In this document: in pieces, positions 34,001-50,080 of the stretch
Position numbering within the stretch: position 1 is the first letter of the stretch
How the letters are laid out: each line of letters opens with the position of its first letter
DNA from: Tribonema minus
Lineage: Eukaryota > Sar > Xanthophyceae > Tribonematales > Tribonemataceae
Direction: 5' to 3'
Assembly: GCA_017506865.1 (NCBI GenBank)
Contig: JAFCMP010000175.1
Location: 1-64,000 of the forward strand
Length of the DNA: 64,000 nucleotides
Position numbers and translations under genes: made by a program
The notes under the pieces: generated by a model
What the model was told of the DNA's origin: nothing
The model's input: only the letters and a program-made list of their open reading frames with translations
Database searches by the model: none

Positions 34001-35272
34001 GTCACGGAGACGGGGACCACTGAGCCAGCCCCACACACCCACGGCATTGTGCCTGGCGCCGAGGCGGCCGCTGCGGCGGCGACCGTACCTGGCCCTCAAG
34101 CCGCTGCCGCGGCTGCCTCTTCCACGCCCGCTAAAACACAAACTAGCGCGGAAGAAAGCAGCTGCAGCGGCGGGCAGGAGGACGACGACGACGACTGGGA
34201 GGCCTATGCTGACGAGATCTGCAGAAAGGTAGTGCCCCGCCGCCGGCGCGGTCACTTCACGCACGGACTACAAGCCGGCCTTTCAAATGTTCTTCGACGT
34301 CAATACGAGGACTGCCTGGTGGAGGACCTAGAGGCTGCCTCGGCTGGTGCCGTGGGCAAGCCGACGCAGGCTACACTTATTGGTGACTTGCGTGACACCA
34401 GCCGCCGCCGCCAACAGGCTAGCGCGCGGGTCCTGGCGCAGCTGCGCAGCCAGCGTGCGTCCGGGGCAATGGCGTGGATGAGCGTGCCACCCGCTGCCAA
34501 TGACCGCCCGGGTGCGGCGCCCATGTCCAGTATGGCAGCAGCCACGATGATTATGGTTGCGATCTTTATAGACGGGTGGGGCATACAGGGCGAGGTGTGC
34601 CCATGGCGGTGCAGTGACGTGAGCCCCACCTCCACGCATGCGATCAGCTGCCCCAGCCAGCACATACGGGGGCACAACGCGACACACACTGCCCAAAAGC
34701 GGTGCCTACAGCGCATCTTGAGACAGCACCATGTCTCTATTGTCCGCAATGAGGACGCTAGCGTCTTCAAGGTACCGGGGTATCGGGCGGACACAGTCAT
34801 TGACCCAGGGTGTCTGCACTTTAGCAGTGCATACCGTAACAAGGGAATAGTGCTAGACACAAGTGTGCGCGCACCCACAGCGAGCTCGTACCTGACAGGC
34901 AAAACAAATGCCTCGAACACGGACGGCTATGCTGCTGGGGTGGGGGAGGACGCGAAGGTCAAGCACCACACCGGCACCTTGACGTCATCTTGGGCTTTTG
35001 TGCCATTCGTGCAGGAGTCGTACGGACGGCTGGGCAAGCAGACAAGCCTTTTTGTTAAGGAGTTGGCAATGCACTCAGCACTGTGCTCAGGGGGGGGGAA
35101 GGCAGATGTGTTACGCAAGGCCGGGTTAGCTAAGCGTCAGATCCACATTGAGCTGAGCATATCGCTGGCGCGGGAGTTGGCGGAGCGCGTCATGGCATAC
35201 ACACGTGGAGCGCGAATGCTGGGCTGTGTTGCGGCGCCGGTATCCAAACTCCTAGGGCACAGCGCAGACTAG
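27587..35272 (+). CDS. LINE polyprotein: zinc fingers, OTU-like protease, reverse transcriptase, RLE
   Basis: This would be the retrotransposition protein: it nicks the target, primes reverse transcription of element RNA and probably processes a protein or ubiquitin-like substrate through the OTU domain. In order it carries: duplicated PVPMEVGEP modules (27575-28010); Cys/His clusters GLDCRMCDKF and WRCADCLAG (28138-28520); an OTU-like domain with VGNGNCLIHTALHG (Cys codon 29714) and NVGHFELLV (His codon 30278); a Cys/His motif RCPLC (near 30436); an RT with GKAGGLDG, LDCENAFNSVD (Asp codon 32642), GCQQGDPLGP and FLDDLNVL (Asp codons 32966, 32969); an Ala-rich acidic linker; and an RLE with CPWRC-x8-H-x3-C (34598-34651) and VLDTSV (Asp codon 34856). 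There are no stops over some 2,560 codons. 27587 is the first ATG, and the frame is open upstream to 27548. In the OTU motif the usual Asp before Gly-Asn-Cys is Asn. Confidence 0.9.
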   Translation: MEVGEPTSGPAGHQRRITSRPSQPASSGASPQWHPGPQPMEVTAAETSCTADMVTTAPAAAAAAAPGGERGAAAPRRGRRRASAQSTGSVTRPEPQSGGALAKPVTVTMPVPMEVGEPGPAGHQRRITSRSLQPAGSGASLSGGSVTSDGNSRNGHPISGITAMTFLAPAKTPAANRKVNIPGLDCRMCDKFIVRANPRAPGKNCPAAHACAHQRTRHTGKGKQFAELHVQLFLDHRPICGGLEQVCDGCGNLFIRRTAASATTPSGDLGALDQCDVWRCADCLAGPVAATACTLSGCDRASGHDHIADIHTRPTTCAAAAGGAAVGGGNSLKPTAALLAAASKCGPIRKILGCEHLGVDPRQAHASTLDGVADAPLPRLTRSSTMGVLPGESRASDSGATMSSNDRVPSTPGSAAAAVAAGAQSSECPRDPTGSHWQGLLGAAGALARRVRALALAPNRARVTVLCAWPTGTKLGPCRTSRRLHMRPAPSDAPATQTLLGRTSCAPLASQMHDLTVTFSLLSLREEGNDLATVFDQLSLREPVVARSPRQPAGKRGESDVTQAGDNSTHATMTETAPVTAMVASGKRSRRRGKHRRRTQERQAQCDNSRAPLAPATTPPRGGASAPSAPISGPAKVTTVTVATRVPSTVCHTVTVEEQQDALAKATNYGFSTWHTGLQALHKQALGENTATLARGGELRPVSNVGNGNCLIHTALHGIGSVAVEHGLPAPALVIAMREALLDGMVAYVTQGAGKQGASMSSMRQLTAHAAAQPACTREQFDTYGTRARCLAIEYGTNETDSADSGHTLLLQRLQEEGVWGRPLGLSVWAIVAAVYAVSVTVWQAEPQATGSTQKSTGLVLAQLMGLPAVFAPVTPAQPDCHLDVLWTPPGLYTNVGHFELLVAPAAAPPLPTTMTASATTQANSTHITAPSRTQPRTALQLPQQPEPLRCPLCTLAFWQLGQKEDSKQRGKLSAASRMAPVVAHFNGGSCTRSMLNPEASTSHCQQNLAAAYAKGIRQQVDHDPSGDRAPSGSSTCNTGAHHAKRVQEMSTMYGCTAEDFLRAVRKLSACTGACGLVHMSASAGQRQCALTSPCHTCRRNGSAPTRARPAVPPGQSEGGGAGSDGAAAAAGAAAATPPKPPAVPASGAANSKSSKKRPAATATGAQRRRRTAAAAAPPGSAGSRTQSNSLRLQDSSPPHGTAVGWADMDLDPPDDAASPPPPTTTTSGRPSKPQSRASLAWDLSTPSVVHALDQTNEADLLLLRFTTTANPFRTQLQCTQWARLVEHATRLLADATDSAREAARVRLHHGAGAFAHQVSQTLVQRGYRLLHLLAAMAFGRQPEGTGMPPAARLAALLSGDFAELLRKTLSAAAALRAPKPNNAATASAQTNFDADWTEADSRQQTACAALSGKRRGVGLAAARLEAREACAPADEVTAQVLAAKHPETGTRPGVVDTPMEQVRGLVRDARRHCLHGAGVATTAGPAGSGSPVFESGQAHDRSDRPEDAASAAGRRLEVEATDILSTLSAAGAGKAGGLDGLRYEHLLMAAGPGAPVKAATRPVGSASPGLAGDSESDVMEPAFAHHLAKVFTTLLVEPELLPEQSQRLLRAAALSGIGQKRRPIACSSVWRRLLGSTAARGVKGKISGLLASMSQFGVGYRSGVEHVAARARVWHELYGTTIQLDCENAFNSVDRAAIVRGLMLFCPELLPHFESVYCGDTAPEMRVEVNGEARIICSHLGCQQGDPLGPLYFAVAAAFLLFYPDGVNATPGSMPAYGHSTAEPPAPHCAFLDDLNVLQAAYFDDAAAAGVAEVIRRLAAGGLRVRPDKSLAIAMRGTVFDEAARARLRALDIPFVDATMPESSQGFTSVGVPVGHPAYVHAAMSKHLVDAGTWRLSWQLAGMARHHLQAAQFILRRSLTKRMGFLARVVDTALSETWLHAFDGFCAWTLERMLHLHGCATAAVMKSHLLAACTAGDNEVASSGSVLVLPRLGPPELTDIAVPLRASRLPERRGGLGMPLLGLLAPAAYTAQACTTLRPAIIHATVAAGALRLGTDEHGAVTWFAQHSCAIREDQGLPPIIEAVRRSTRALTADGGEKSRTAVAEQLPASLLRWAADTTAAASTLPTAVQAIYAATAVTETGTTEPAPHTHGIVPGAEAAAAAATVPGPQAAAAAASSTPAKTQTSAEESSCSGGQEDDDDDWEAYADEICRKVVPRRRRGHFTHGLQAGLSNVLRRQYEDCLVEDLEAASAGAVGKPTQATLIGDLRDTSRRRQQASARVLAQLRSQRASGAMAWMSVPPAANDRPGAAPMSSMAAATMIMVAIFIDGWGIQGEVCPWRCSDVSPTSTHAISCPSQHIRGHNATHTAQKRCLQRILRQHHVSIVRNEDASVFKVPGYRADTVIDPGCLHFSSAYRNKGIVLDTSVRAPTASSYLTGKTNASNTDGYAAGVGEDAKVKHHTGTLTSSWAFVPFVQESYGRLGKQTSLFVKELAMHSALCSGGGKADVLRKAGLAKRQIHIELSISLARELAERVMAYTRGARMLGCVAAPVSKLLGHSAD

Positions 35273-35350
35273 GCTGCTGCGTTGACGCAAGCTTTTCGAT
35301 TGCATAGGCAACCCGGCCTCCCTTGGGCCTTTATAAATACAAGTCCATAC

Positions 35351-35363
35351 GTGCACCCTGAAT
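35351..35363. repeat. Target-site duplication, right, of LINE copy 2
   Basis: GTGCACCCTGAAT, identical to 27535-27547. The leading GT could be the last two bases of the element. Confidence 0.95.
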
Positions 35364-35695
35364 TGGATTGAAGCTGTTGTGTCAATTACCTTATGACGTT
35401 CATCCTCCATGGCGCTAACGACGACAGTGCCAGTGATGATTAATGTCCCTCCAGCAGCCTCAGCTCCAGCTAGCTTGGGTCCAGCAAAGATATGTTGGCT
35501 TGTGCTAGCGGCCGTGCGCTGCTATCATTCTGCAGCATGTACGCACTGCCACTAGCACGCGCCCGCCCAGCCGTTGCGCAAACACAGGCAACGCAAAAAA
35601 AAAATGCGTTGAGAGGAATGGTGAGTTGGGTTCTGCTGCCTAAAGTACCAAGCTTGCAGCAGCTGTGCAAGAGAAAATGCATTGAACCAAGCAAG
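35364..35695. repeat. Duplicated host segment, copy B, right part
   Basis: It matches copy A up to 24868. Shared blocks are CATCCTCCATGGCGCTAAC, CCCTCCAGCAGCCTCAGCT and GTTGAGAGGAATGGTGAG. Beyond 35695 the two copies diverge. Confidence 0.9.
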
Positions 35696-36040
35696 CGTGT
35701 TCCACACTGTTGGCAAGCGTGGGGGCCCGGGGGAGACAAATTGGCAATGCGCACTGCACTTTGAATTGTGAACTGCACCATAATGATATCGCATTCACAG
35801 AAAATGCATGATTCAAACTTTAATGACCTACTTCAAGTTCAAATTGAAGTTGGTTATTAGGACTTTGGTAACTTCACCAGCCCCTTTTTTTATAAAATGA
35901 TCAAGATTCCAATTTCAACTATATCTTGAACTTTAACACCTTTTGAACTTTTGCAACTCCAACATCAACATGCTCTACGGTGACGGTAAGCTCAGCAATT
36001 GCTTGAGCCGACCACTATAGTCTTAGACTAGTACACAGTA

Positions 36041-36209
36041 AGGGGGGCACATGGAGGAGGACGTAGGGGAGGACCCCGAGATGCCATTTGGCGGCGGCGG
36101 CGTTTGAGTGGTTGTCGTTGCGACACTTTCAGACTGTCATACGACATGTAGATTCCTTACAGCTAGATGCCAATCATCTGGGCTTTTTCGCGCCCTGAGC
36201 GAGAATTAA
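36041..36209. repeat. Dispersed ~180 bp repeat, copy 2
   Basis: Same orientation and block order as 13041-13229. A solo LINE 3' end is inserted immediately after it. Confidence 0.8.
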
Positions 36210-36219
36210 TAAAAAGTAC

Positions 36220-36306
36220 GTATGGACTTGTATTTATAAAGGCCCAAGGGAGGCCGGGTTGCCTATGCAATCGAAAAGCTTGCGTCAACGCAGCAGCCTA
36301 GTCTAA
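36220..36306 (-). mobile_element. RLE LINE, copy 4: extreme 5' truncation (about 87 bp)
   Basis: Only the 3' UTR and stop-codon region are present, oriented on the minus strand. The fragment lies between 9 bp direct repeats AAAAAGTAC (36211-36219 and 36307-36315). The sequence is essentially identical to the 3' ends of copies 2 and 3. Confidence 0.9.
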
Positions 36307-36887
36307 AAAAAGTACACAGTAAGAAGTTATGGAGACTTCAACGTCATAGAGATACTTCAACTGCATCGTTTGGGGCTGATGTCATTATCATTGATTATTG
36401 TTGGCTGTAAACCCATGTCGCTTTTCAGCATCCGGGGTCGCTTTCATGCCAGTTGAGTCCCATTGGTCCATTGGCTGACCACTTATGCGTGGATGCCCCA
36501 TGCAGGGGGCGTGTGTTGTGAGGCGACCCTGCGGTTACAGCCTGCCAGTGAGGGGGGCATATTTATATATATATATCCATATTAAAATTATTTCTGCCAT
36601 GCCACCACCACCGTGTGACTCACTGAGGCTGCTGGCTTAAGAACTTCGAAATTTCAAAGGCGTGATGCCATATTCGACCACAGCAGATGCTTCATGCTAA
36701 TAGCATATCCAATAAGTTATAATCATTCTTTACTCTGTAGATTACTCGTATACTACTGGTACTACTAGTAGACACCTTGAAAACCACATGGCATGCTAGT
36801 AGTACTATAGTATATTATGCCTTGGCGCCTTGCTCTGCTTGTACTTGCCGACCATGGTGGCCTACCTGTGCTAGTTTGCGAAGGATC

Positions 36888-37316
36888 GAATTGTAAAAAA
36901 CGGGACCTGAATTGGAAAACGGGACCCGGCATCAAACCACTTCGGCGCTGCAGTCTGATTGAGCCCTATAGATATATAGTAGGGCAGCTTAGGCTGCCAG
37001 CGTTTGCTGCTCAATTCCAACATGATGTTCAGGTTCTTAGGTGGAGTGACCAGCGTTGTAGTCGGTTAGAAATCCATGATGAGCACTGAGCACTTTTAAA
37101 TTTCAATTTTTAGTTGAACTGTACTTAGTCAAAGTTCACAGTTGAAGTTATTGTTCAACTTGCAGTCCAAGTTGAACATGGTATATCACAGGATCCTGAG
37201 CGTAAGAAAAACCCTTATTGCTACATTATTTATTTCTGGGGAGGACTAACGCACCCATATCATCGCAATTGAGAAAGTCAATTTGCTGAGTTCACACCCT
37301 GTGGGTCCCAGTTTTT
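36888..37316 (+). mobile_element. MITE-like element, copy 3, right end damaged
   Basis: The left end reads AAAAAACGGGACCTGAATTG with a second ACGGGACCC inward. The right end reads GTGGGTCCCAGTTTTT and then stops matching before the expected CGC, so the outer terminal repeat is degraded. The interior matches copy 2 block by block. Confidence 0.75.
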
Positions 37317-37568
37317 CCTGCACACCCTTCCTCACGGCATCACGGTTCGAGGTTGGAGCGGGTCGGGGGTAGTCGACAGCGACTAGAGCAGCTACACACA
37401 CGGCGCACACACACAACAGGAGACCGGTGCACCCCAGTTCCAGATATCTGGGGGGTACGTAATGCATGCGACTGGGCGGGGGCCCGAAAGAAATTCTGAA
37501 GAGGCAAATTGTCGTTCGGGGCATTTTCTTTCGAGGCGACCTAACAACCCACTCTGCACAACGGTGCC

Positions 37569-44388
<6,820 letters not shown>

Positions 44389-44954
44389 GACACAATAGGC
44401 ATGGTATTTTAGTAACTGATGCAAGGTGGTGGGGTGTCTGAAGCTTACATATCACACTGCGGTTGCCGCTCACGCACAGCACACACACCACCGTGTGACA
44501 CATGACAGAGCGGCAGATGACACCTAGAGTATTGTGCCTTGGCGTTGTCACAAACTGGCACGGACATAGATTGTAAGACACGTGCAGCTATGCAGACAAC
44601 GGGCACTGACTTCTTCTGAGTGTCTAAATACTATAGTAATGTCCCTTCAATGCGATTCGGTAAATGGTACATGCCGCCTGATGACATTGCTTGTATATGC
44701 GCCGCCAGCACAGATCAGTCCGTCTGTGCTTGGTGTCTAGAGCTCATTACTGTGCTTGCCTACATGCTTATATCAGCAGCTTGCTGCGCGTATATGATGT
44801 TGCTGTGGCTATCGAATGCTGTATGTAATATCGTGCCGTTACAACAATACGGGTACCTGCAGTCACTGCTGGTGTTACCAGGGCCTATGCCAGCATTTCC
44901 GCCCACCGCGATATTGAGGTACATGCGGTGGCTATCGGCACAGCAGCTTGTGTG
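44389..44954. other. Gene-free stretch after katG
   Basis: I see no motif or repeat that I can support. The plus-strand frame 44620-44958 is not protein-like in composition. Confidence 0.4.
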
Positions 44955-45248
44955 TTAGTACTCAAAAGTGTAATCGTCATGCACTTGACTGAAGTCTCTG
45001 TATGGAATACGAACGCCAGCAGTTGAACCACTGACTGCATCATTCAAGTAATAATTTACACATGCATGCTCACAATATTGTGCGTGATAAGACGCTGGCT
45101 TCATTAAGAGTGGCACTGGTGTTGTTATGTGCATATATGCCCCATGCCCTGCTGTAAGTGTTTTTTTTGCCGTGACGACGACGTATTTCGGTTCAAGTTG
45201 ACGATCCAGTTTATGTTGTGCTTGAAGCAGGTGTGCAACTGGAGGCAC
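44955..45248 (-). CDS. Hypothetical protein fragment
   Basis: I do not recognise it. The minus-strand frame has balanced composition and contains QHKLDRQLEPKYVVVTAKK, PVPLLMKPASYHAQYC and a C-terminal VRIPYRDFSQVHDDYTFEY before the stop. It could be the last exon of a gene reading away from katG. There is no homologue in the window and no clear acceptor. Confidence 0.25.
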   Translation of the reverse strand: MPPVAHLLQAQHKLDRQLEPKYVVVTAKKTLTAGHGAYMHITTPVPLLMKPASYHAQYCEHACVNYYLNDAVSGSTAGVRIPYRDFSQVHDDYTFEY

Positions 45249-45780
45249 CTAGACTGACCATGTGTGTTTTACCCAATCTTTATCAAATTCCAGATGGTGC
45301 AGCGCGGGTGCTTCGCAGAACAGCTGCTGGCTAGCCTTTCCGCTTTCATGTGCAGTGGCTTCCTTCCTGCATGCATTTCTGAACCATAACACTCGCGCGG
45401 GCGCCGCCTTAGGTGTACCCCCCGAACCCCGAACGCCAACCAAAGCCCCGAGGGCACTTGAAATACTACAATTTGTATTTTCCGGTCCTGGTCTATCAAA
45501 GATGGGTCCCAAGCTGCAGCAACAGCAACAGCACAAAGCTATTACGTATTATGCATGGCAAGAAATGCTGTATGATTGCATAGTGTGTTCTGCCACAACC
45601 AAATTTGGTTTACTATAGGGCATTCTCCCTGCTGTAGTGTGGTGACGTACATTCAGTTGCACGGCAGGCCTGTCTTACATACGATGGCAACGCGAGGCGT
45701 GCGGACACAGACTCTAGCACAGTGGTGATGCCTGTCATGGATTATCCGATGAGTCAATTTCTTTTACTAAAAGCGCAACT

Positions 45781-46104
45781 TCACGGATGACGTGTTGGCC
45801 AAGTTGAACTTAAGCCTCGGAAATTGTCTGGCCGCAACCTTTCAAGCCCCTCAAGGGCCAGGTCATTTGCTAGCGCAATGATCTTTGCCAATTTCATTTT
45901 TTTTAACTCTGCTGCGCTGCTGCCCTGGCGCTTGCGCTTGGCGGCCAGGCCACTGGCACAAGGCACATAGTGCGGTTCCATGGGCAGCGCACGGCACCAG
46001 CCAGGCCCCAGCGGGAGCGCAGGTACCGCAGCACCTTGAGGCCTCGAGGCGCCCCCCCCCCAGCCGCCGCAAGACAACTTGAAGTCGTGCAGTCCCAGGG
46101 GCAA
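45781..46104 (-). pseudogene. Coding fragment related to 20093-20263 (RLRPxN family)
   Basis: The frame contains AAKRKRQGSSAAELKKMKL and ANDLALEGLERLRPDNF. After that point the similarity to 20093-20263 continues in the neighbouring frame as LKFNLANTSS, so a frameshift is likely near 45825. A Cys-containing segment upstream in another frame may belong to it. The basic, coiled-coil-like text suggests a nuclear protein or transposase remnant. The family is unknown. Confidence 0.35.
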
Positions 46105-48783
46105 CCGTGGTCACAGCACCCGGTGGGCCACCTCAGCGTTTGCAGGTAACCGCTGCAGTGCCCGGTGCGGCACTGCGAGCACTGGTCATCAAGGGTGCAC
46201 CAGGCTGAGCTACCGTCAGCATGGAGAAATCCCCTTTTAGCAGCAACAGTAGTCGTCGCGGTGCCTAGGCTGCTGTAGCAACCCGCGAGCAGCCCCTGAG
46301 AGCGATGAGGCAGCGCTGGAGCATCAACAGCTCGCCCGCCACTACCATGGCTGCCGCACAACTAGCTGGCAGTCTTCCGCCAGGGTTTGCCTGCAGGTGC
46401 CGCAACCAGCGGCCTGAGGGTATTTAAGAACGTGTGGAGAGTATTCAACGTTTGCGTGCTGCTGCAGCTAGCGCCGGGGGCGACTTCTTTCCCGAACACC
46501 AGGTCTGTGGCGCGAGCGTTACAACAGATATGGAGAAAATGCCACAGTGTTCCGGGTGCTATGCAGAGTAGCATATACATATATATACGGCAGTGAAAAA
46601 AGGGGGTTGGATTGTGATGATGCAGCAGGACTCCTAGACCCCAGCCAAGCTGTGGCGGTGGTCCCCTTCCTAGGCATAGCAGAGTGCAAGCCAACGGTCC
46701 CCTCCGGGCCGGCTTAGGGCGAATATATACTGATCTGTACGAATGTACATGTATGCACAGTATATACGTTAAGCTAGGATAAAGTGCACGAGGCGCGTAT
46801 TCCGGGCAGTCCAAGAACCGAACCCGCACCTCCCCCTCAAAAGCACGCATCGCAGGTTCGCGTTGGTCCATTAAGCTAAAAGTCGCATCACCAACCCTCG
46901 TAAATGATCGACACACCCCCACGTTCTAACGCAGAAGTCGTGTGACAGCAACATCGACGACTGATAATTTAGGACCCTGAGTGTGTTCCGTTACTTCAAC
47001 GCCATGCCCTGGGATTATAGAAGCAAGAGTTCATGGGCGTGCAGTGGTGGGCACAGCAATTGGCGAGGCCGTCTTCGAGTTGCCGACAACTACAAGCACG
47101 CGCTGCCATTGCGGTAGAGACTCTCCTAGAGAGGCATGGGCCAGTGCTGGCCAGGAGAGGACGGCCGTGTGGACGAGGAACGGTAACAAAGGCAAAGGCA
47201 GTGCTGGCGTAGCGACCTTGCATGCAGCAGTATGCTCAAAATTCGATGTTCAGCTGCACCTCACGATCTACTTGGCGCCTGTAGCCGTATGACATGCCAT
47301 CTCCGTATTTGGTGCGCGCCGTACATGTGCACGACGTGCATGATGAGGTTTCCCTCCAGTGTGACGCTCATCAGTGAGCCAGCGGCTCCAGGAGTGCTTG
47401 TCGCCTTGCTGCCATGTCCTTGGGCATCATGCGAGAAAGTGATTGTACCTAATGCAAAGAAAATGAGATCATATCGCCATTGTGTTTGCTCCACACGTGC
47501 GTTAAGCACACGTACGTTTGAAGTCTGACCGTAATGGTTGCTAGCAGACTTGCTCAAAAGCACAACTGCATCTCGAGTCTTCACAAGTTTGCACTTAAGT
47601 TGCACACATGCTCGTATTGATTCATCCAGTCCAGCAATTGATTAAAATCGGTCTGAAGCCAAGACTTTAAGTTTCGATACCCCATTAAGCACAGACAAGC
47701 CTGCCAGGTAAGTTAAACGCGCTTATTGAGAGCAATTGCATATAGAAAACATCTGCAAATAATTTGCGCTGATAAGTAAATGGTGTACGTACTTCTACAT
47801 GTTTGAATTCATGAACGACAGCATGAAGTGGCCGCCACGTGGCAGTATACATGGTGATCCAGGTTCCCCCAACGCCGTGCTTACCGACTGACTTACTGGA
47901 GTGGCCTTCAAGTTCCTCTTTGGAAGGGGGGTATTGCTGGCGGGTGGAAATGCCTTTGGCCAATTCAATGTGATATCAATTGTCACCTGTGATGCCGCCG
48001 CTGCAGCTGCTGCCATGGCTGGAGGGCAAGCAGTACTATCATGACAAACCGCGGTATACTGCGTAGCTGTAGATCAGAATACACATATATCATCCCAATA
48101 GCAACACTAAACTTTGAAAGGTGCCATTGCCAATGTTCTGTCACGTGGTGGTGCACCAATTGTGCGTCCATGCTCCGTGACTTTTGGCATGCCGCAGCCA
48201 GCACTTTGACCGCATCTTTTTCATTCAGATCAGCCTGAGCACACGTTCTTTTGCGGCTCTTACGTGTCGAAGACAGCCTACTAGTACTAGTAGGCCCATG
48301 AAGCAGCATGCGCGGGTTTGGATCATCATCAAGGCCCACTTGCTGCGGCGGAACGCAATCAGTATAATGACGTTGCCGCAAGCACTTGAAGAGGACTCTG
48401 CCAATGCCACTGGGTGCTTTGCACTGTCAGTCTGAAGGTGCCACGCAGCGCTATAGCTGCAACCTTGAAGAAACCTGGCAGCCAGTGCAAGTACTAGTAG
48501 TGTCACGGGGTTGGTTATGCCGGTTCTGTGTCAGTGCATGCATGTGTTTGGCAACAGGACCTGCCAATGGACGAATACGTCGACAGGGGTTGCGCCTGAC
48601 CAGTCCCTATGTTTCATCTGCTGCTGACAGCTGCAAGTTATAAGTACAGCTGCAGCTGCATTTACAGCTGTTTTGACCAGTGAGACAACAGTTGAAAGCA
48701 CCACAGGCTGTGACAGTAACTGTATGCGTATAGTCACCATGGTTAAACTGGTACCACTAGTAGCTATAGTATACCAGTCCACG

Positions 48784-48825
48784 TCACCGAGGTGACGTGT
48801 GTTACCTCGGTGACGTGTGTTACGC
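48784..48825. repeat. Overlapping direct and inverted GTCACC/GGTGAC repeats
   Basis: CGGTGACGTGTGTTAC-like units repeat directly 18 bp apart, and GTCACCGAGGTGAC pairs with CTCGGTGAC, so the block can fold. Confidence 0.7.
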
Positions 48826-49970
48826 CGTCACGGTGCAGCATACACCATGCAGGCCCTTTGCATTTGATCATATTCGTCGCCATCATGCATGATGCTACAG
48901 CTTACTAACAAGACAGTGAGTCTGGATGAGCATGATGCTGCACACATGTTGGGCCTCGCAACACGTTCAACGAGTTGACAGGCTGAGCGTAGAAGGCTTG
49001 ACAATCTCGACAAAAGCATAGAACTGCCATATGGTGGCAATATCGTGGTGCAGGAGATGCGGTCCACTCTCAGGCAGACTGCATGCACGCTTTCTGTGCT
49101 CTTAATGTATATGCTGAGGCCGCTGAGACGCTATAATAACATTGGCCCATTTGGTTCCAGGCTGTTGCCAGAACGGACTTACAGGAGGCGACGCGTGGAA
49201 TGTCATGACAGGCTCTGACTGACGGGCATGCAATAGGACTTTGAGGCATGCATGAGACAGTTGTAGCAAGTTTGGCTTTCAGAGGTGTGCTTCATCTTCA
49301 CCACAAGGACTTGCACATGGTCAACCAAACTGGTCCAGTGGGCAGGATGATGTACACATCAGCCTCGCTCAGCTGCAGCACCATTCATCACAGTCAGCAG
49401 GTGACAGGACAAAAACACTGAGGCCGCAAAACACTGTCACATGCATACATGATGATTTGATTAAACGTTATCGTGTGCCACATGGCAACTGATGCGGCGC
49501 ACTGAAAAAATGATGGCTGCAGCAGTTCAGTGCAGCTGACCGGCCGATAGTGGCAAAAGCACAGTCGTACGGGGTGCCCACTGCCGTAGCAGCCAGCCTG
49601 CATCAGCGCATTTTGTCGACTCGAGTCCCCAGAGTACACATCATTAAGATACATCGAAGTACCACACAGTACGCTGGCAATGGGTGTCCAACGCACCGAA
49701 CCAAAAGTTACATCTGGGCTGGCGTCAAGCTCAGTCACATCGCGGACCAACGTGTGCTGCAGTCCCTGGGCGCACGTATGAAACATGTACAGGCAGAGAC
49801 ACAGCCCTGGCGGCGACCGCTGCCAACACATTGTGCCGCGTGCGGCTGATGTGCACGTGTGATGAACCAACAGTTTACCAATACGCTAGGGGGCGTACGT
49901 GCTGCTATAGCTGTACGCCGACGGGCGGGCTCAAGAGATTTTATGCTGTGATGGGGGGATTTAGCGCATC

Positions 49971-49987
49971 GGGGGGGGGGGGGGGGG
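49971..49987. repeat. Homopolymer run of 17 G
   Basis: One of several long G/C runs in the window. Others are at 53790-53809 (20 C) and 60148-60168 (21 G). Confidence 0.9.
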
Positions 49988-50080
49988 AATCAACAATTGC
50001 CCTGCTTGTCTGGACTTCATTCGTTGCTGGGCTGGCGCTCCCTCGTCCATGCAACCAACTTCACGCTGCTGGCGTGCCGC

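Larger units (their letters stand above)
27548..35350 (+). mobile_element. RLE-type LINE with OTU protease, longest copy (7.8 kb)
   Basis: The element lies between perfect 13 bp duplications (27535-27547 and 35351-35363) and interrupts a host duplication. It has a single long ORF, a 78 bp 3' UTR and no poly(A) tail. The 3' UTR has a short GC-rich stem (GGCCTCCCTTGGGCC) followed by TTTATAAATACAAG. The element begins exactly at a unit of its own 5' coding repeat, with the reading frame open from the first base. It may therefore be slightly 5'-truncated, or may use flanking transcription. Lack of an APE domain and presence of a C-terminal RLE place it among early-branching RLE LINEs (R2, R4, NeSL, Utopia-like). 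The OTU domain recalls Dualen/RandI of Chlamydomonas. Clade assignment is inference. Confidence 0.92.
46105..50080. other. Long gene-poor stretch
   Basis: I cannot support a gene over about 4 kb. A minus-strand segment at 47420-47290 (SLMSVTLEGNLIMHVVHMYG) looks exon-like but is isolated. Short repeats lie at 48784-48825 and a 17 bp G-run at 49971-49987. Confidence 0.35.

Noticed and set aside
27548..35350. Assignment of the LINE to Dualen/RandI because of the OTU domain
   Set aside because: I find no APE endonuclease and no RNase H region, both expected in Dualen, so I leave the clade open.
46800..46890. tRNA-like sequence on the minus strand (AGCTTAATGGA and GGTTCGGTTC loops)
   Set aside because: The loops resemble D- and T-loops, but no acceptor or D stem pairs properly and the T stem depends on two G-T pairs, so I do not call a tRNA.
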